IMG/VR virus record: IMGVR_UViG_3300027872_000013
Coordinates: 1 to 40,354 of that record
Reading direction: 5' to 3' (one strand)
From: a virus
Length of the DNA: 40,354 nt
Positions within the stretch are counted from its first letter, which is position 1; each line of letters starts with the position of its first letter. Shown piece by piece: positions 19,501 to 27,038 of this stretch. The notes under the pieces were generated by a model. That model had not been told where the DNA came from and did not search any database. It was given only the letters and a program-made list of their open reading frames with translations. Made by a program: the position numbers and the translations under genes.

Positions 19501-21776
19501 TCGTGGGAATCGTCCGCGACCTCGCCGGCAGCGTCGAGGTCGGCCGCGTTGCTGAAATCGGTAATCAGCCCGGCCGAGTCGGCGTCGGCAATGTAGTGGT
19601 GCGCCTCGGTGGCTGTCGCGTCGCAGTATTCGAGCACGTCGAAATTGCTTACCGCCATCCTGCCGAACGTGCTTGCGCCGCAGGTAAGCGGCCCGCCGCC
19701 GATACTGTCGATAAATCCCGCTTCATCGCTTTCGGTGTTGATTGTGCCGCCGGTAACCGATAGGCCGTCGCCGACGTCGGCCTCGAGCAGCACGTCGGCG
19801 GCCAGCTTTGACGAGGCGATATTGGCACCGCCGGCCACGTCGGCGTCGACGATGCCCGAAATCCCAGCGCTCGCGTGCACGTGCAGGCCGTCCGAGTTGC
19901 TCGTATCGGTCAGGGTGTCGAGCTCGGGCCCGGTGCCCGTGGTGTCCGAATGCGAGGCCACGGTGTGCGCCTCGGCGTGGTGGGCGGTGCCGCCGTGCGT
20001 GGCGTTTACTGTAGGGGTGTCAATATCGCCGCCGAGCTCGCCGCCGGCCAGGGCGTAATTGCCCAGCTTGAGCGGCGTCACCGCGCGGGCGTCGTCGAGG
20101 CCGGCGTCGGTTTCGGGCTGGGTGGCGAGCTCGAGAATCCCCGCGACCAGCTCGGTGGCTGCCGCCTCGTCGGCGTGGTGGGCGGTGCCGCTGTGCGTTG
20201 CGGCCACCGTGGGGGTGTCAATATCGCCGGCGAGCTCGCCACCGACCAGGGCGTAATTGCCCAGCTTGAGCGCGGTCACCGCGCGGGCGTCGTCGGCCCC
20301 GGCGTCGGTTTCGGGCTGGGTCGCGAGCTCGAGGACGCCCGCGACCGACTCGCTGGCTGCCGCCTCGTCGGCGTGGTGGGCGGTGCCGCTGTGGTTGCTT
20401 TCGACCACCGTAACGGCAAAGGTGCCGGTGACGTCGCCTAAAAGAGGTTTACGGTGGAGCGTAAAAGGCACAACAACGTCGGACGTTTCGGCGCCGGCGT
20501 CGACCTCCGCCTGGGTCGCGAGAGTGGAAACGCCAGCGGCGCCAATGGTCGCGATTGTCACGCTCGAGCCGGGAAGCGTGCCGGAAACATCGGCGCCGAG
20601 GTCCACCTGTGTGCTGTGCGAGGCAATGGTGTGCGTTTCGGGGTGCAGGTCGGTGAGCTCGGCCCATTTTGTCGCGTCAATGGTGACCACGTCGGCGGCC
20701 AGGTCGAAATCAGCCGCCGCCAGCGACACCAGGCGCAGGTCGGCGAGCACCTTAGGGGTGGCCGCTGTAATGGCCAGGCCGACGCCATCGCTCGAGTGCG
20801 TGTTGACCTCGCCGCCGCTGGGTGCGTCAACCCAACTAGCGTTACCCTCTCCGTCGGTCTGGAAAAGCTGTAGGTTGGTGCCTTTGTTGTTTGGGAGCGT
20901 TAAAAACCAGTCTGTAAAAACCTCGTCTGGCACATCGACCTGAACAAAACTCCCAACGCCGGTGTCGTCATTTAGCCGTAACGCCCCGTCGGTGGGCGAG
21001 CCTATGCCGACGTCGCGGCCGATATTGACGAGCGCCGAACCCGTTTGCTGGCCGTGCACCAGTATGCTGTTATCGGTGGTGAAATTTCGGTTAATGTCAA
21101 ACAACGCGCAGCGCTGACCGTTACAGGAAACCGACACGCCGCCGTCGCCGGGCACCGCCTGATAAAATCCGGTGTTAAGGTCTGACGACCAGACGAGGCT
21201 CGGCGCGCCGAACGTGCCGTCAGGTAGCTGCACTTGGGTGGTAAAAATGCTATCCGAATGCGAGGCCACCGTGTGCGTTTCGAGGTGCAGGTCGGTGAGC
21301 TCGGCCCACTTTGTCGCGTCAATGGTAATCACGTCGGCGGCCAGGTCGAAATCAGCCGCCGCCAGCGACACCAGCCGCAGGTCGATGCCCACCTTGGGCA
21401 GGGCGGCCGTAATGGCCAGGCCGCCGCCATCGCTCGAGTGCGTGTTGGTTTCGCCAGCACCGCCGGCAACGCCGCCCGAGTCGGGTATCCAAGCGGCGGC
21501 CAACGCCGACCACCTGCAGACATTCTCGCCACCGCCCAGGCCGGCATCGCCCAGGTTTCCGCATTCGGTGGGTGTGGCGGCGTCGATAATCACAATGCGC
21601 ACGCCGTTGAGCTCGGGCGAGCAGACTAGCGAAATCACTTCGGCAACCGTGCACTCGACGGGTGCCCGAATGCCAGGTGTCGAGGGCCCTGGTGGTGCAA
21701 AGGGCTGCGCAAAGGTGGTCAGCGGTGCGAGGAATAGGGCAGCGACCAGCGCGAGGACCGCACCGGCTCGGGTCAT
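16590..21776 (-). CDS. Giant repetitive fibre/adhesin with N-terminal Sec signal (1728 aa)
   Basis: Largest protein in the window, in the tail-fibre position. Phage-fibre repeats are evident: LATQPETDAGADDARAVT and THSGTAHHADEAAA blocks, HTVASHSDTTGTGPELDTL units (at least three), and three modules NTHSSDGGGLAITAA ... TIDATKWAELTDLH. Residues about 890-1240 instead form a Cys-rich zone with CDSDGTT, CDFDGST, CDADGTT and CDSDGST, suggestive of disulfides and Ca binding. The N-terminus MTRAGAVLALVAALFLAPL is a clear signal peptide, odd for a virion protein assembled in the cytoplasm. ATG overlaps the upstream stop as ATGA. Either a tail fibre with an unusual leader or a lysogen surface adhesin. 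Confidence 0.75.
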   Translation of the reverse strand: MTRAGAVLALVAALFLAPLTTFAQPFAPPGPSTPGIRAPVECTVAEVISLVCSPELNGVRIVIIDAATPTECGNLGDAGLGGGENVCRWSALAAAWIPDSGGVAGGAGETNTHSSDGGGLAITAALPKVGIDLRLVSLAAADFDLAADVITIDATKWAELTDLHLETHTVASHSDSIFTTQVQLPDGTFGAPSLVWSSDLNTGFYQAVPGDGGVSVSCNGQRCALFDINRNFTTDNSILVHGQQTGSALVNIGRDVGIGSPTDGALRLNDDTGVGSFVQVDVPDEVFTDWFLTLPNNKGTNLQLFQTDGEGNASWVDAPSGGEVNTHSSDGVGLAITAATPKVLADLRLVSLAAADFDLAADVVTIDATKWAELTDLHPETHTIASHSTQVDLGADVSGTLPGSSVTIATIGAAGVSTLATQAEVDAGAETSDVVVPFTLHRKPLLGDVTGTFAVTVVESNHSGTAHHADEAAASESVAGVLELATQPETDAGADDARAVTALKLGNYALVGGELAGDIDTPTVAATHSGTAHHADEAAATELVAGILELATQPETDAGLDDARAVTPLKLGNYALAGGELGGDIDTPTVNATHGGTAHHAEAHTVASHSDTTGTGPELDTLTDTSNSDGLHVHASAGISGIVDADVAGGANIASSKLAADVLLEADVGDGLSVTGGTINTESDEAGFIDSIGGGPLTCGASTFGRMAVSNFDVLEYCDATATEAHHYIADADSAGLITDFSNAADLDAAGEVADDSHDHTAGLTGYLPLTGGELKQPGDFAVEGRRHGEAAPALITLMVQNGLDITMTSTAHGLAVGEDLVIRGTINYNGAEVVQAVTADTFDITETWVTDQSDANSVWNRVRVLPLANGAPDVKGGSRFVGPSSITANYDDFSWGCDDFWDTGGPPQTSCAASAPCHDNLCDSDGTTNANADEFGQVISIDIRATTVFHCSTSTELVCGTANISLSNQDWIEFTSRQSVTGGGENPGVLWQMTGIQKNDEHYDGNFLHEINPRIFGVTHADDIITRGFLGLGEPEYFPEADPTPNVAQGQLFYSFECNDAFDAHCVDVFNSRFGSPCTDGNFECSGSSNGFCDFDGSTSTAALPQRVGAADTFCDADGTTSFPHATIAPVTILNFYGGQDGQVIKVVTSTDEGCTDLFNAGGPPENTGNPNGLCDSDGSTLLNHLIFDCTTVCTDVFQTCGTPGGNCVEDTTAGSNGNCDAFSDFLVVNTPHLICGDVDVATLEDYPSEWVLDRTDDRWRLHGLETFSDAVKVGLNSDNTITGDNNFTGASDFTSGTADVATAAPDDSDTSAASTAFVQQEIGDLHPIDLETDVTGTLSGLNVDAATVIARGTMEIGTTSEINAFTPNRAMDPFFFKSAAMTGELGGTYQSMTVNASHSGSAHHADAHTVASHSDTTGTGPELDTLTDASNADALHVHTDTGHPVVADHIDAITEVATAIKSGIDLKLITGTATTGQCAEFDVNGDIIGAGGACGVAGGESNTHSSDGGGLAITAATPKVGVDLRLVSLAAADFDLTTDVVTIDATKWAELTDLHAEAHTVASHSDTTGTGPELDTLTDASNADALHTHGSAGIDADSLVAADVHASLDTRTGFQLLVPSPNPTNDEFLIVLPPFTGTMTKVRCEAFGGTNVIINICDGEDLGDDTCTTSILDAVASTTLTCTTSPSDDDALNATGFVAYDKLSVVLVSESGNVDQLSIVLTVEVD
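17121..17268 (-). repeat. Fibre-gene 148-bp repeat, copy A
   Basis: Starts CTCGGCCCATTTCGTCGC and ends CGAGTGCGTGTTG on the plus strand. Mostly identical to 20658-20805 and 21300-21447 and of equal length. It encodes the module ending in TIDATKWAEL. Confidence 0.9.
20019..20414 (-). repeat. Tandem 198-bp repeat in fibre gene (two units)
   Basis: GTCAATATCGCCG begins a unit at 20019 and again at 20217 (198 bp, 66 codons). Each encodes the DIDTPTV ... ALKLGNY module. The units are highly similar by eye. Confidence 0.85.
20658..20805 (-). repeat. Fibre-gene 148-bp repeat, copy B
   Basis: Second copy, differing from A and C by scattered substitutions but no length change. Confidence 0.9.
21300..21447 (-). 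repeat. Fibre-gene 148-bp repeat, copy C
   Basis: Third copy, close to the N-terminal signal-peptide end of the gene. High DNA identity among copies points to recombination between them. Confidence 0.9.
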
Positions 21777-22105
21777 GGCCGCGACGCTGCCGCGACCCAC
21801 AGGCCGGCGACTCCGTCTGGATAGGTGGCCTCGACCCTTCGAAACGTATTGTTATACCGGTGCGGGTTGAATTTTCCCACCGGCACGTTGTCACCTGCGG
21901 CAATGGTGACGGTCGAGCTGTCATGCTGCACCTGGGCGTAGCTGCAGGCCCGCTGTTCGGTCAAGGTCACGCGCAGCGGCACGCCAGACTGATTAAAAAC
22001 AATCAGCTTGCTGTCGCCGTCTTTGTTATCAAACTCGTCGCCGAGGACGTCGGCCGGCACCTGCACCACCGGGTCGTTTGGGCCGAGCAGGTCTAGGATT
22101 GCCAC
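21773..22105 (-). CDS. Small beta-rich tail-region protein (110 aa)
   Basis: 110 residues, no signal peptide, MAILDLLGPNDPVVQVPADV start. Hydrophobic-polar alternation (SKLIVFNQSGVPLRVTL, VTIAAGDNVPVGKFNPH) suggests a beta sandwich. It lies between the fibre-like 339-aa gene and the giant protein, with the giant gene starting on its stop (ATGA). Likely a fibre-attachment or decoration subunit by position only. Confidence 0.62.
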   Translation of the reverse strand: MAILDLLGPNDPVVQVPADVLGDEFDNKDGDSKLIVFNQSGVPLRVTLTEQRACSYAQVQHDSSTVTIAAGDNVPVGKFNPHRYNNTFRRVEATYPDGVAGLWVAAASRP

Positions 22106-22108
22106 GCG

Positions 22109-23128
22109 TCACCTCGGCCCGAAAATGTCGCGGTAGCCACGAATGATAAAAAACGCGTCAAACAGATTCCTGGTTATCCCGTAGGAAATGGCTGGCGTTG
22201 CCGGTGTGGTAATGGGAATCTCGCCGTTTATTGCGTAAGGCGCCGAATCCTGCGACCCGTGAATCCGGCAATAAAGCAAAGCATCGTCGACAATCGAGGG
22301 GTCAGTCGCGCCCAATGTCAGGGTGCCAGTCGCTCCGTCGATTCCCAATACCACCATGCCGTTGGCCGTCGTGCCCCTGCCGGCCATATTGACAACCGCT
22401 GCAAATGCGGTTGCGGGCAGGTTAATGGGCAGGTTTGACCAGGTCGTTTTATCTTCCAAATCGGTGAGGGTCAGCTCGAATCGCAATCCCGCGTCGGGGC
22501 TTTTGAAAATGACCAGGCCGCCGGGCAGATATTGCGCCGGCGTAAAATTCTGGGCGCCGTTATTCCAGACGGAACCCACGTTGCGTCGCGTCACGTCGGC
22601 AGTTTTGTAACCGGCCTTTGTGCCGTCGGGCGGGTCGGGTGCGGTGGTCGAAATTTGCACGTCGAGAACGCCGGCGTTGTTCCGAACGTACAAATAAAGC
22701 GGCTGGTCGGGCGCCTCGGTGCCGTCGAGGTCGGTTGCCATGTCCCAAACAATTGGCCCGGCGTGATTAAAAAACACGTCGTCGATACCCACCTGCACGT
22801 CGGTGCCGTGCAGGGGTTGCAACTCAATAGTGCCGTTACCCGTAATCTCGAGGTGACCGCGCAGGGTGCCCTCGGGCAGCCCGAGCCCCACCACAACGTT
22901 GATTGCCGTTAGCAGGTCATTGTCACCACCGGGGCCCTTTGTTGGTGTGACGCTGCCGGCGTCAATGACCGCGCGCAAAATCGCTTGCAGGTCGTTGAGG
23001 AAATCGGGCGAAATAATGGTTGCCGGGTCACCACCGCCAGGGTTGCCAATCGTCCACCACCCTTCAGCGCCCGCCGCTATAATGGCGTCGCGGGTAGCCT
23101 TCGCGCTGGCGTTGTCAATCTTAATCAT
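22109..23128 (-). CDS. Putative tail fibre protein (339 aa)
   Basis: 339 residues. N-terminal helical region (KIDNASAKATRDAIIAAG; NDLQAILRAVIDAG) then a beta-rich body (LRGHLEITGNGTIELQPL, VDDALLYCRIHGS) and a terminal domain FDAFFIIRGYRDIFG. In Mu-type phages the first gene after gp48 is the fibre gene, and position supports this role. No receptor-binding domain could be named. Immediately upstream of the 110-aa gene with a 3-nt gap. Confidence 0.68.
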   Translation of the reverse strand: MIKIDNASAKATRDAIIAAGAEGWWTIGNPGGGDPATIISPDFLNDLQAILRAVIDAGSVTPTKGPGGDNDLLTAINVVVGLGLPEGTLRGHLEITGNGTIELQPLHGTDVQVGIDDVFFNHAGPIVWDMATDLDGTEAPDQPLYLYVRNNAGVLDVQISTTAPDPPDGTKAGYKTADVTRRNVGSVWNNGAQNFTPAQYLPGGLVIFKSPDAGLRFELTLTDLEDKTTWSNLPINLPATAFAAVVNMAGRGTTANGMVVLGIDGATGTLTLGATDPSIVDDALLYCRIHGSQDSAPYAINGEIPITTPATPAISYGITRNLFDAFFIIRGYRDIFGPR

Positions 23129-23140
23129 GCCGGGCCCTCG

Positions 23141-23734
23141 CTAGGTGTATAGAAACAGCAGGTGGATATGCGCCTGTTTGAAATCCTCGAGCACGCATTC
23201 GAGCAGGTCGTTGCCAAAAAAGGCCAGCGGGTCGCCAGCTGCAGACTGGCCCACCCGGGCAAACTGCACCGTTTCAAGCGCTGCGTTAATGCCCAGCACA
23301 AACCACCATTCTAAATCCCAGGCCGGCTCGCCCGCCGGGTCACCGGGTGCGCTCGGCGTGTATTCGGTTATCGTAATTGTGAACCCGACCGAAGCGGCCA
23401 GGTCGATATAATCCTGCGGCAGATACCCGCCCGCGTCGGTGATTTTGGCGGTTAGCGCTGAGCGCCGCAGGCCAATGGTTTGGCCGAGCTCAAGGCACGC
23501 GCCTGGCAGGTCGGCGTCAAACTCCCAGTCGGCTAGCAGCTCGGTGGTGGTCCTCGGGTCGGCCTCCTCGAGTAGCGCCTGGGCGCGCGATTCGACACGC
23601 GCGAGCTCGTCGCCCCAGGCCCACAGCAGATTTTTGAGCGTTGACGAAAGCGCCCGGCGAGGCCACGCAGGGCCGCGCGGCAGCAGATTGCTTAGCGCGT
23701 CGCGGTAATCCTCGGCGGAAAACACGTTAAACAA
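23141..23734 (-). CDS. Baseplate protein gp48-like (Mu gp48/YmfQ family)
   Basis: 197 residues matching the Mu gp48/DUF2313 family of baseplate wedge or fibre-linking proteins: YRDALSNLLPRGPAWPRR near the N-terminus, LLWAWGDELARVESRAQALL, EADPRTTTELLADWE, then a C-terminal domain with GYLPQDY. Follows the gp47-like gene with an 8-nt overlap, as in Mu-like genomes. Length normal. Confidence 0.82.
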   Translation of the reverse strand: MFNVFSAEDYRDALSNLLPRGPAWPRRALSSTLKNLLWAWGDELARVESRAQALLEEADPRTTTELLADWEFDADLPGACLELGQTIGLRRSALTAKITDAGGYLPQDYIDLAASVGFTITITEYTPSAPGDPAGEPAWDLEWWFVLGINAALETVQFARVGQSAAGDPLAFFGNDLLECVLEDFKQAHIHLLFLYT

Positions 23735-24812
23735 AGGTTACCGTGCCTCGCGTCGACAGCTCATCGGTGGCCGAAACCACGTCGGCGGCAGGCACCGTTA
23801 CCGCGTTGTCAAACTCGCCTGCCGCGTTGGAAACCGCCTCGCGGATTCGCGACAGGAAAAGCGTACCGCCCGGTGTGGCCTCGCGCGCGTGCAGGTCGTC
23901 GAGCTCGGCCTCAACCGCGAGGCGTATCTCGGCCGTGTCGGGTGTTATGGTTATGGTGTAGGCCTGCGCCAGTAACGTGGGCGCAGCCACAATCATGTCG
24001 GCGGTGGCGGGTCGGCCGACGGTTTGCCCGCTCTCAGGGTCAACGTGGCTATTGAGGTAGGCAATCATGGCGGTGATTTCGCCGGCGTCGGGGAGTATCG
24101 AAACCGGGTCACCGTCCTGCACAAACAGCACCGTCACCTGTCCGATGCCCGGCATTTCGCCAAACGCCCACGCCCGCGTCGTGCCCGCGACCTCGAGCGC
24201 CCACGCGATATAATCAGACTCGTGACCCCCTCGAGGCGGCCGGCGTATCCGCAGCAGCACGCGCTCGCGCAGGGCGTCGTCGGTTTCCTCGTCAGAGCCG
24301 CCAATCAGGCCCCCCGTGGCCACCGTGCAGGTCGGGTCAACGCCCGGCGCTGGGCTGATAAACGTCAAGGTGACGCCCACCACGCTATTGGCATCGAAAC
24401 CCACGTCTGTGCTGTCAAATGTCGCCACCGCCGTGCCGCCTGAAATCACGACCGTGCTCTGCACGGCAAACTCGACACCGTCGCCTCGGATAGCGAGCGC
24501 GCCGGCTGTGATTTCGGCGCCGTTAGTACCCGTGCAATCAACCGGCCCCGTCGCGACCGTGCCCGCCAGCCTCGCCACACCGCGCAGCGACGCGTGCCGC
24601 GCCAGGTGCTCGGTGTCGGCCTGGTCGACCAGGATTTGCCTCGAAATATAAACCTGGTGGCCATAGAGGCCGTGCACCGCGCCCGCGTTGACCACCGCGA
24701 GCACCCGCAGCACCGCGCGCCGCATGAGCGCGTCCGCGCCAGCAATGCGTGAGTTAATGTCGGCAATTGCGCGGTCGATCAGCTCGCTAAGGGTCGGTCG
24801 GCTAAAGGCCAC
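23727..24812 (-). CDS. Baseplate J-like protein (Mu gp47-like)
   Basis: 361-residue baseplate wedge protein of the Mu gp47/P2 gpJ family. Typical features: RPTLSELIDRAIADINSR start, ADALMRRAVLRVLAVVNAG, AVHGLYGHQVYISRQIL, residues about 180-250 with SDEETDDALRERVLLRIR and RPPRGGHESDYIAWALEV, which is the diagnostic J-family segment. Forms the hexagonal baseplate rim that triggers sheath contraction. Overlaps gp46-like by 11 nt. Confidence 0.88.
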   Translation of the reverse strand: MAFSRPTLSELIDRAIADINSRIAGADALMRRAVLRVLAVVNAGAVHGLYGHQVYISRQILVDQADTEHLARHASLRGVARLAGTVATGPVDCTGTNGAEITAGALAIRGDGVEFAVQSTVVISGGTAVATFDSTDVGFDANSVVGVTLTFISPAPGVDPTCTVATGGLIGGSDEETDDALRERVLLRIRRPPRGGHESDYIAWALEVAGTTRAWAFGEMPGIGQVTVLFVQDGDPVSILPDAGEITAMIAYLNSHVDPESGQTVGRPATADMIVAAPTLLAQAYTITITPDTAEIRLAVEAELDDLHAREATPGGTLFLSRIREAVSNAAGEFDNAVTVPAADVVSATDELSTRGTVTFV

Positions 24813-25263
24813 TCTCGACGCCCTCCCAAACGAATGCGTGCTGGAACTCGACGCGCGCGGCGTCGGGCCGCACGATAATTACCTGCAAATTTAGCCGGTC
24901 GGGTTTTATGATTTCCGAGGTGACGTCAATTCCGGCCGCAATTCCATCCTCGACCAGCCACTCGAGCGAGCGCGCGACCTCGCGCTCGATTCGGGCCTGC
25001 AGCTGGGTCGTCAGCTTTTGGCGCTGCAACAGCCACAGCAGCGAGCCTATTTGATCGCCCTCAACCGGTGCAAAGGTATCGCCCCACCACCCGCGCCGGT
25101 CGCTATTTTCACTCGGCAGCCGCTCGTCGCGGCTCGCGCGGGCGTCGGTAAATAGCGAAATTGAAATTGCGGTGTTGAGGCCCTCCTCGGATTTCAGGTC
25201 GGCGCCCTCAAGCACCAGGTCAAACTCGCGCTCGGCCGCGCCGAAAACTAGCGCCACGTCCAC
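24802..25263 (-). CDS. Baseplate wedge protein gp46-like
   Basis: 153 residues of the Mu gp46 family (gp25-like wedge). Motifs seen: LKSEEGLNTAISISLFTD near residue 25, RRGWWGDTF around residue 57, IGSLLWLLQRQKLT, and helical REVARSLEWLVEDGIA. Ends with a beta strand pair. Genes order 45-46-47-48 is the Mu order. Function: baseplate wedge assembly. Confidence 0.88.
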   Translation of the reverse strand: MDVALVFGAAEREFDLVLEGADLKSEEGLNTAISISLFTDARASRDERLPSENSDRRGWWGDTFAPVEGDQIGSLLWLLQRQKLTTQLQARIEREVARSLEWLVEDGIAAGIDVTSEIIKPDRLNLQVIIVRPDAARVEFQHAFVWEGVESGL

Positions 25264-25278
25264 AGCGAACCCCCTTGG

Positions 25279-25884
25279 TTAATTCGCAAAAACTTTAGAT
25301 GAGCCGCCGGTAATGGTGGCGCCACCGCTGACCGCGTCGCCGATACGTGCCACCGCTGGGCCGCCGGCGCCGCCGAGGTTGACCAGGCCGCTGGCATTTA
25401 GCTGCACGTTGCCACCGTTGGCGGTTACCGCCACGCTGCCGTCGGCGGTTACCGAGGCGTCGACGTCGGCGTGCACCACCGCGTCGCCGCCGGCGTTTAC
25501 CGTCACGTCGCCCGGCGTGTCGATAACAATTCCCGCGCGCGCGAGGTGCACCTTTTGGCCGAGGTCGTCATGTATCGCGACCTCGCCCTGGGCTAGCGTG
25601 ATTTTCACCGTGCGGTCGGCTGTCGCAATCAACACTTGGTGGTCGTCGACGCCGCCGCAACTTATGGAAATGCCCTCGCAGCTGTCGGGTATCGGGTGCG
25701 AGGCAAACCCGTAATGCGAAAACATTTCCGCCGCTTGGGTCGTCGCACCACGTCGGCCAGTAAACTGTGCCGTGCGCAGCTTTTTGGATTCGTCGACGCG
25801 GGTAACCACCACCCGCGTAATCAGCGATTGAATAAAACCCCTGATCGGCTCGAGCGCCCGGTTGATTTCGTGAATTACAGCCAA
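25279..25884 (-). CDS. Baseplate/spike protein gp45-like
   Basis: 201 residues of the Mu gp45 (gpV-like) spike family. N-terminal OB-like region (VTRVDESKKLRTAQFTGR, FSHYGFASHPIPDSCEG, VLIATADRTVKI) followed by a beta-helix with repeated VT/VH patterns (PGDVTVNAGGDAVVHAD, DGSVAVTANGGNVQLNAS). In Mu it forms the trimeric membrane-piercing tip. TTG start at 25884. About 90 bp upstream, between this gene and the gpP-like stop, is non-coding. Confidence 0.87.
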   Translation of the reverse strand: MAVIHEINRALEPIRGFIQSLITRVVVTRVDESKKLRTAQFTGRRGATTQAAEMFSHYGFASHPIPDSCEGISISCGGVDDHQVLIATADRTVKITLAQGEVAIHDDLGQKVHLARAGIVIDTPGDVTVNAGGDAVVHADVDASVTADGSVAVTANGGNVQLNASGLVNLGGAGGPAVARIGDAVSGGATITGGSSKVFAN

Positions 25885-25973
25885 GGCGCCACCTCCGCGC
25901 GTTTTGGGGTGTGGCTACCGGTCGGACCTCGTCGCGTTTTTGCAGCTGGTGCGATCCTCGAGCGCCGGTTTGG

Positions 25974-27038
25974 TCAAATTTCCGAGGTAATCCAGAGCTC
26001 GGGCCCGGCGGTGGTTTTTTCGGGAATCGCGAGCACGTCGAAAGCCTCCGGTCGGCCCAGGGTCAACCGAGCGCGGCGGCCGTTGCTGTCGCTTTGATAG
26101 TTGACACCGACCAGGAGCAACTCGCCGTCGACCTCGAGGAAATCGTCGACCACCCGCACCAGCGTGTTGGGTCGCCAGAGTGAGCCCTTGCTATTGCGCC
26201 AGTCGCGTACCGTGATAACCGGCCGGTGCGCCTGGCCGGCACGGCGGGCAGCTTCCCAACGCGCGCGCTCGCGCAGGGTTGAGTCGGTGCCCTGGGTTTC
26301 GGCCATTGCCACACGCGGCCGAAACCGCGTAACCAGCGGGTCGGTGGCCTCGCCCTGCGGCTCAGCCGCCTGGGTTGGCGCGAGCGTATCGCTGCCCTGT
26401 TGCTGGCCCTTGAAGCGGTACAGCGAAAACCGTTCGGTGCCCGAATCGGAAACGCCGGCCTGCAGGGCCTCGGTGCCCAGGACCACCGCCAGCGGCTCGC
26501 GCTCGCTCTTGGCCCGGGTTATCAGCACGTCGCCGTTGGGCTCGGAGACCAGCAGCACACCACGCTGCCGCGCCAAGCGCTCAAGGGCCGAAAATACCGT
26601 TTCCGAGGCCTTGATTGAGAATGTCGGGAACGGCTCGCTGACGTCAACGTCGGCCTTTACAGTGACCCCAAAGGGCGCCGCGAGCTCGGCTGCAATTTGC
26701 AAAATCGTGCGGCCCTGCCATTCGCCGGGCTCGTGGGTTGCCGAACAGTCGACCAGGTCCGCGGCCAGGCTGCGGCCCTTGACGCTTACTTCGTGTTGCA
26801 TGGCGTCATGGCTGCGCACCACGTCGTCGACGTAGCCTTTTAGCACCAGCTCGCCCTCGAGCCACACCTCGCAGGCGTCGCCTCGCCTGGCCCGGCGGGC
26901 CAGCACGTCGTCGGGGTGTCGCTCGCTGGCTGTGAATTGAAACGACCCGGCCAGGCCCTCAATCGAGCGGTTGACGGAAACGCTTTTCCAGCCGCTAAAG
27001 GGCAGCCCGTCGACGTGGAGCTCTGCGCGCTCAGCCAT
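25974..27038 (-). CDS. Baseplate hub protein gpP-like (Mu gp44)
   Basis: 354 residues, Mu gpP/gp44 family hub. N-terminal GWKSVSVNRSIEGLAGSF and ARRGDACEVWLEGELVLKG match the family; middle region holds SATHEPGEWQGRTILQIA and a FSIKASETVFSALERLARQ segment that recurs in hub proteins (gpD-like). C-terminal TLVRVVDDFLEVDGELL. It links the tail tube to the baseplate. Overlaps the gpN-like gene by 8 nt. Confidence 0.87.
   Translation of the reverse strand: MAERAELHVDGLPFSGWKSVSVNRSIEGLAGSFQFTASERHPDDVLARRARRGDACEVWLEGELVLKGYVDDVVRSHDAMQHEVSVKGRSLAADLVDCSATHEPGEWQGRTILQIAAELAAPFGVTVKADVDVSEPFPTFSIKASETVFSALERLARQRGVLLVSEPNGDVLITRAKSEREPLAVVLGTEALQAGVSDSGTERFSLYRFKGQQQGSDTLAPTQAAEPQGEATDPLVTRFRPRVAMAETQGTDSTLRERARWEAARRAGQAHRPVITVRDWRNSKGSLWRPNTLVRVVDDFLEVDGELLLVGVNYQSDSNGRRARLTLGRPEAFDVLAIPEKTTAGPELWITSEI

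Noticed and set aside
19875-20943. Several long plus-strand frames in the fibre gene
   Set aside because: Antisense shadows of repetitive coding DNA; they repeat because the fibre repeats do.
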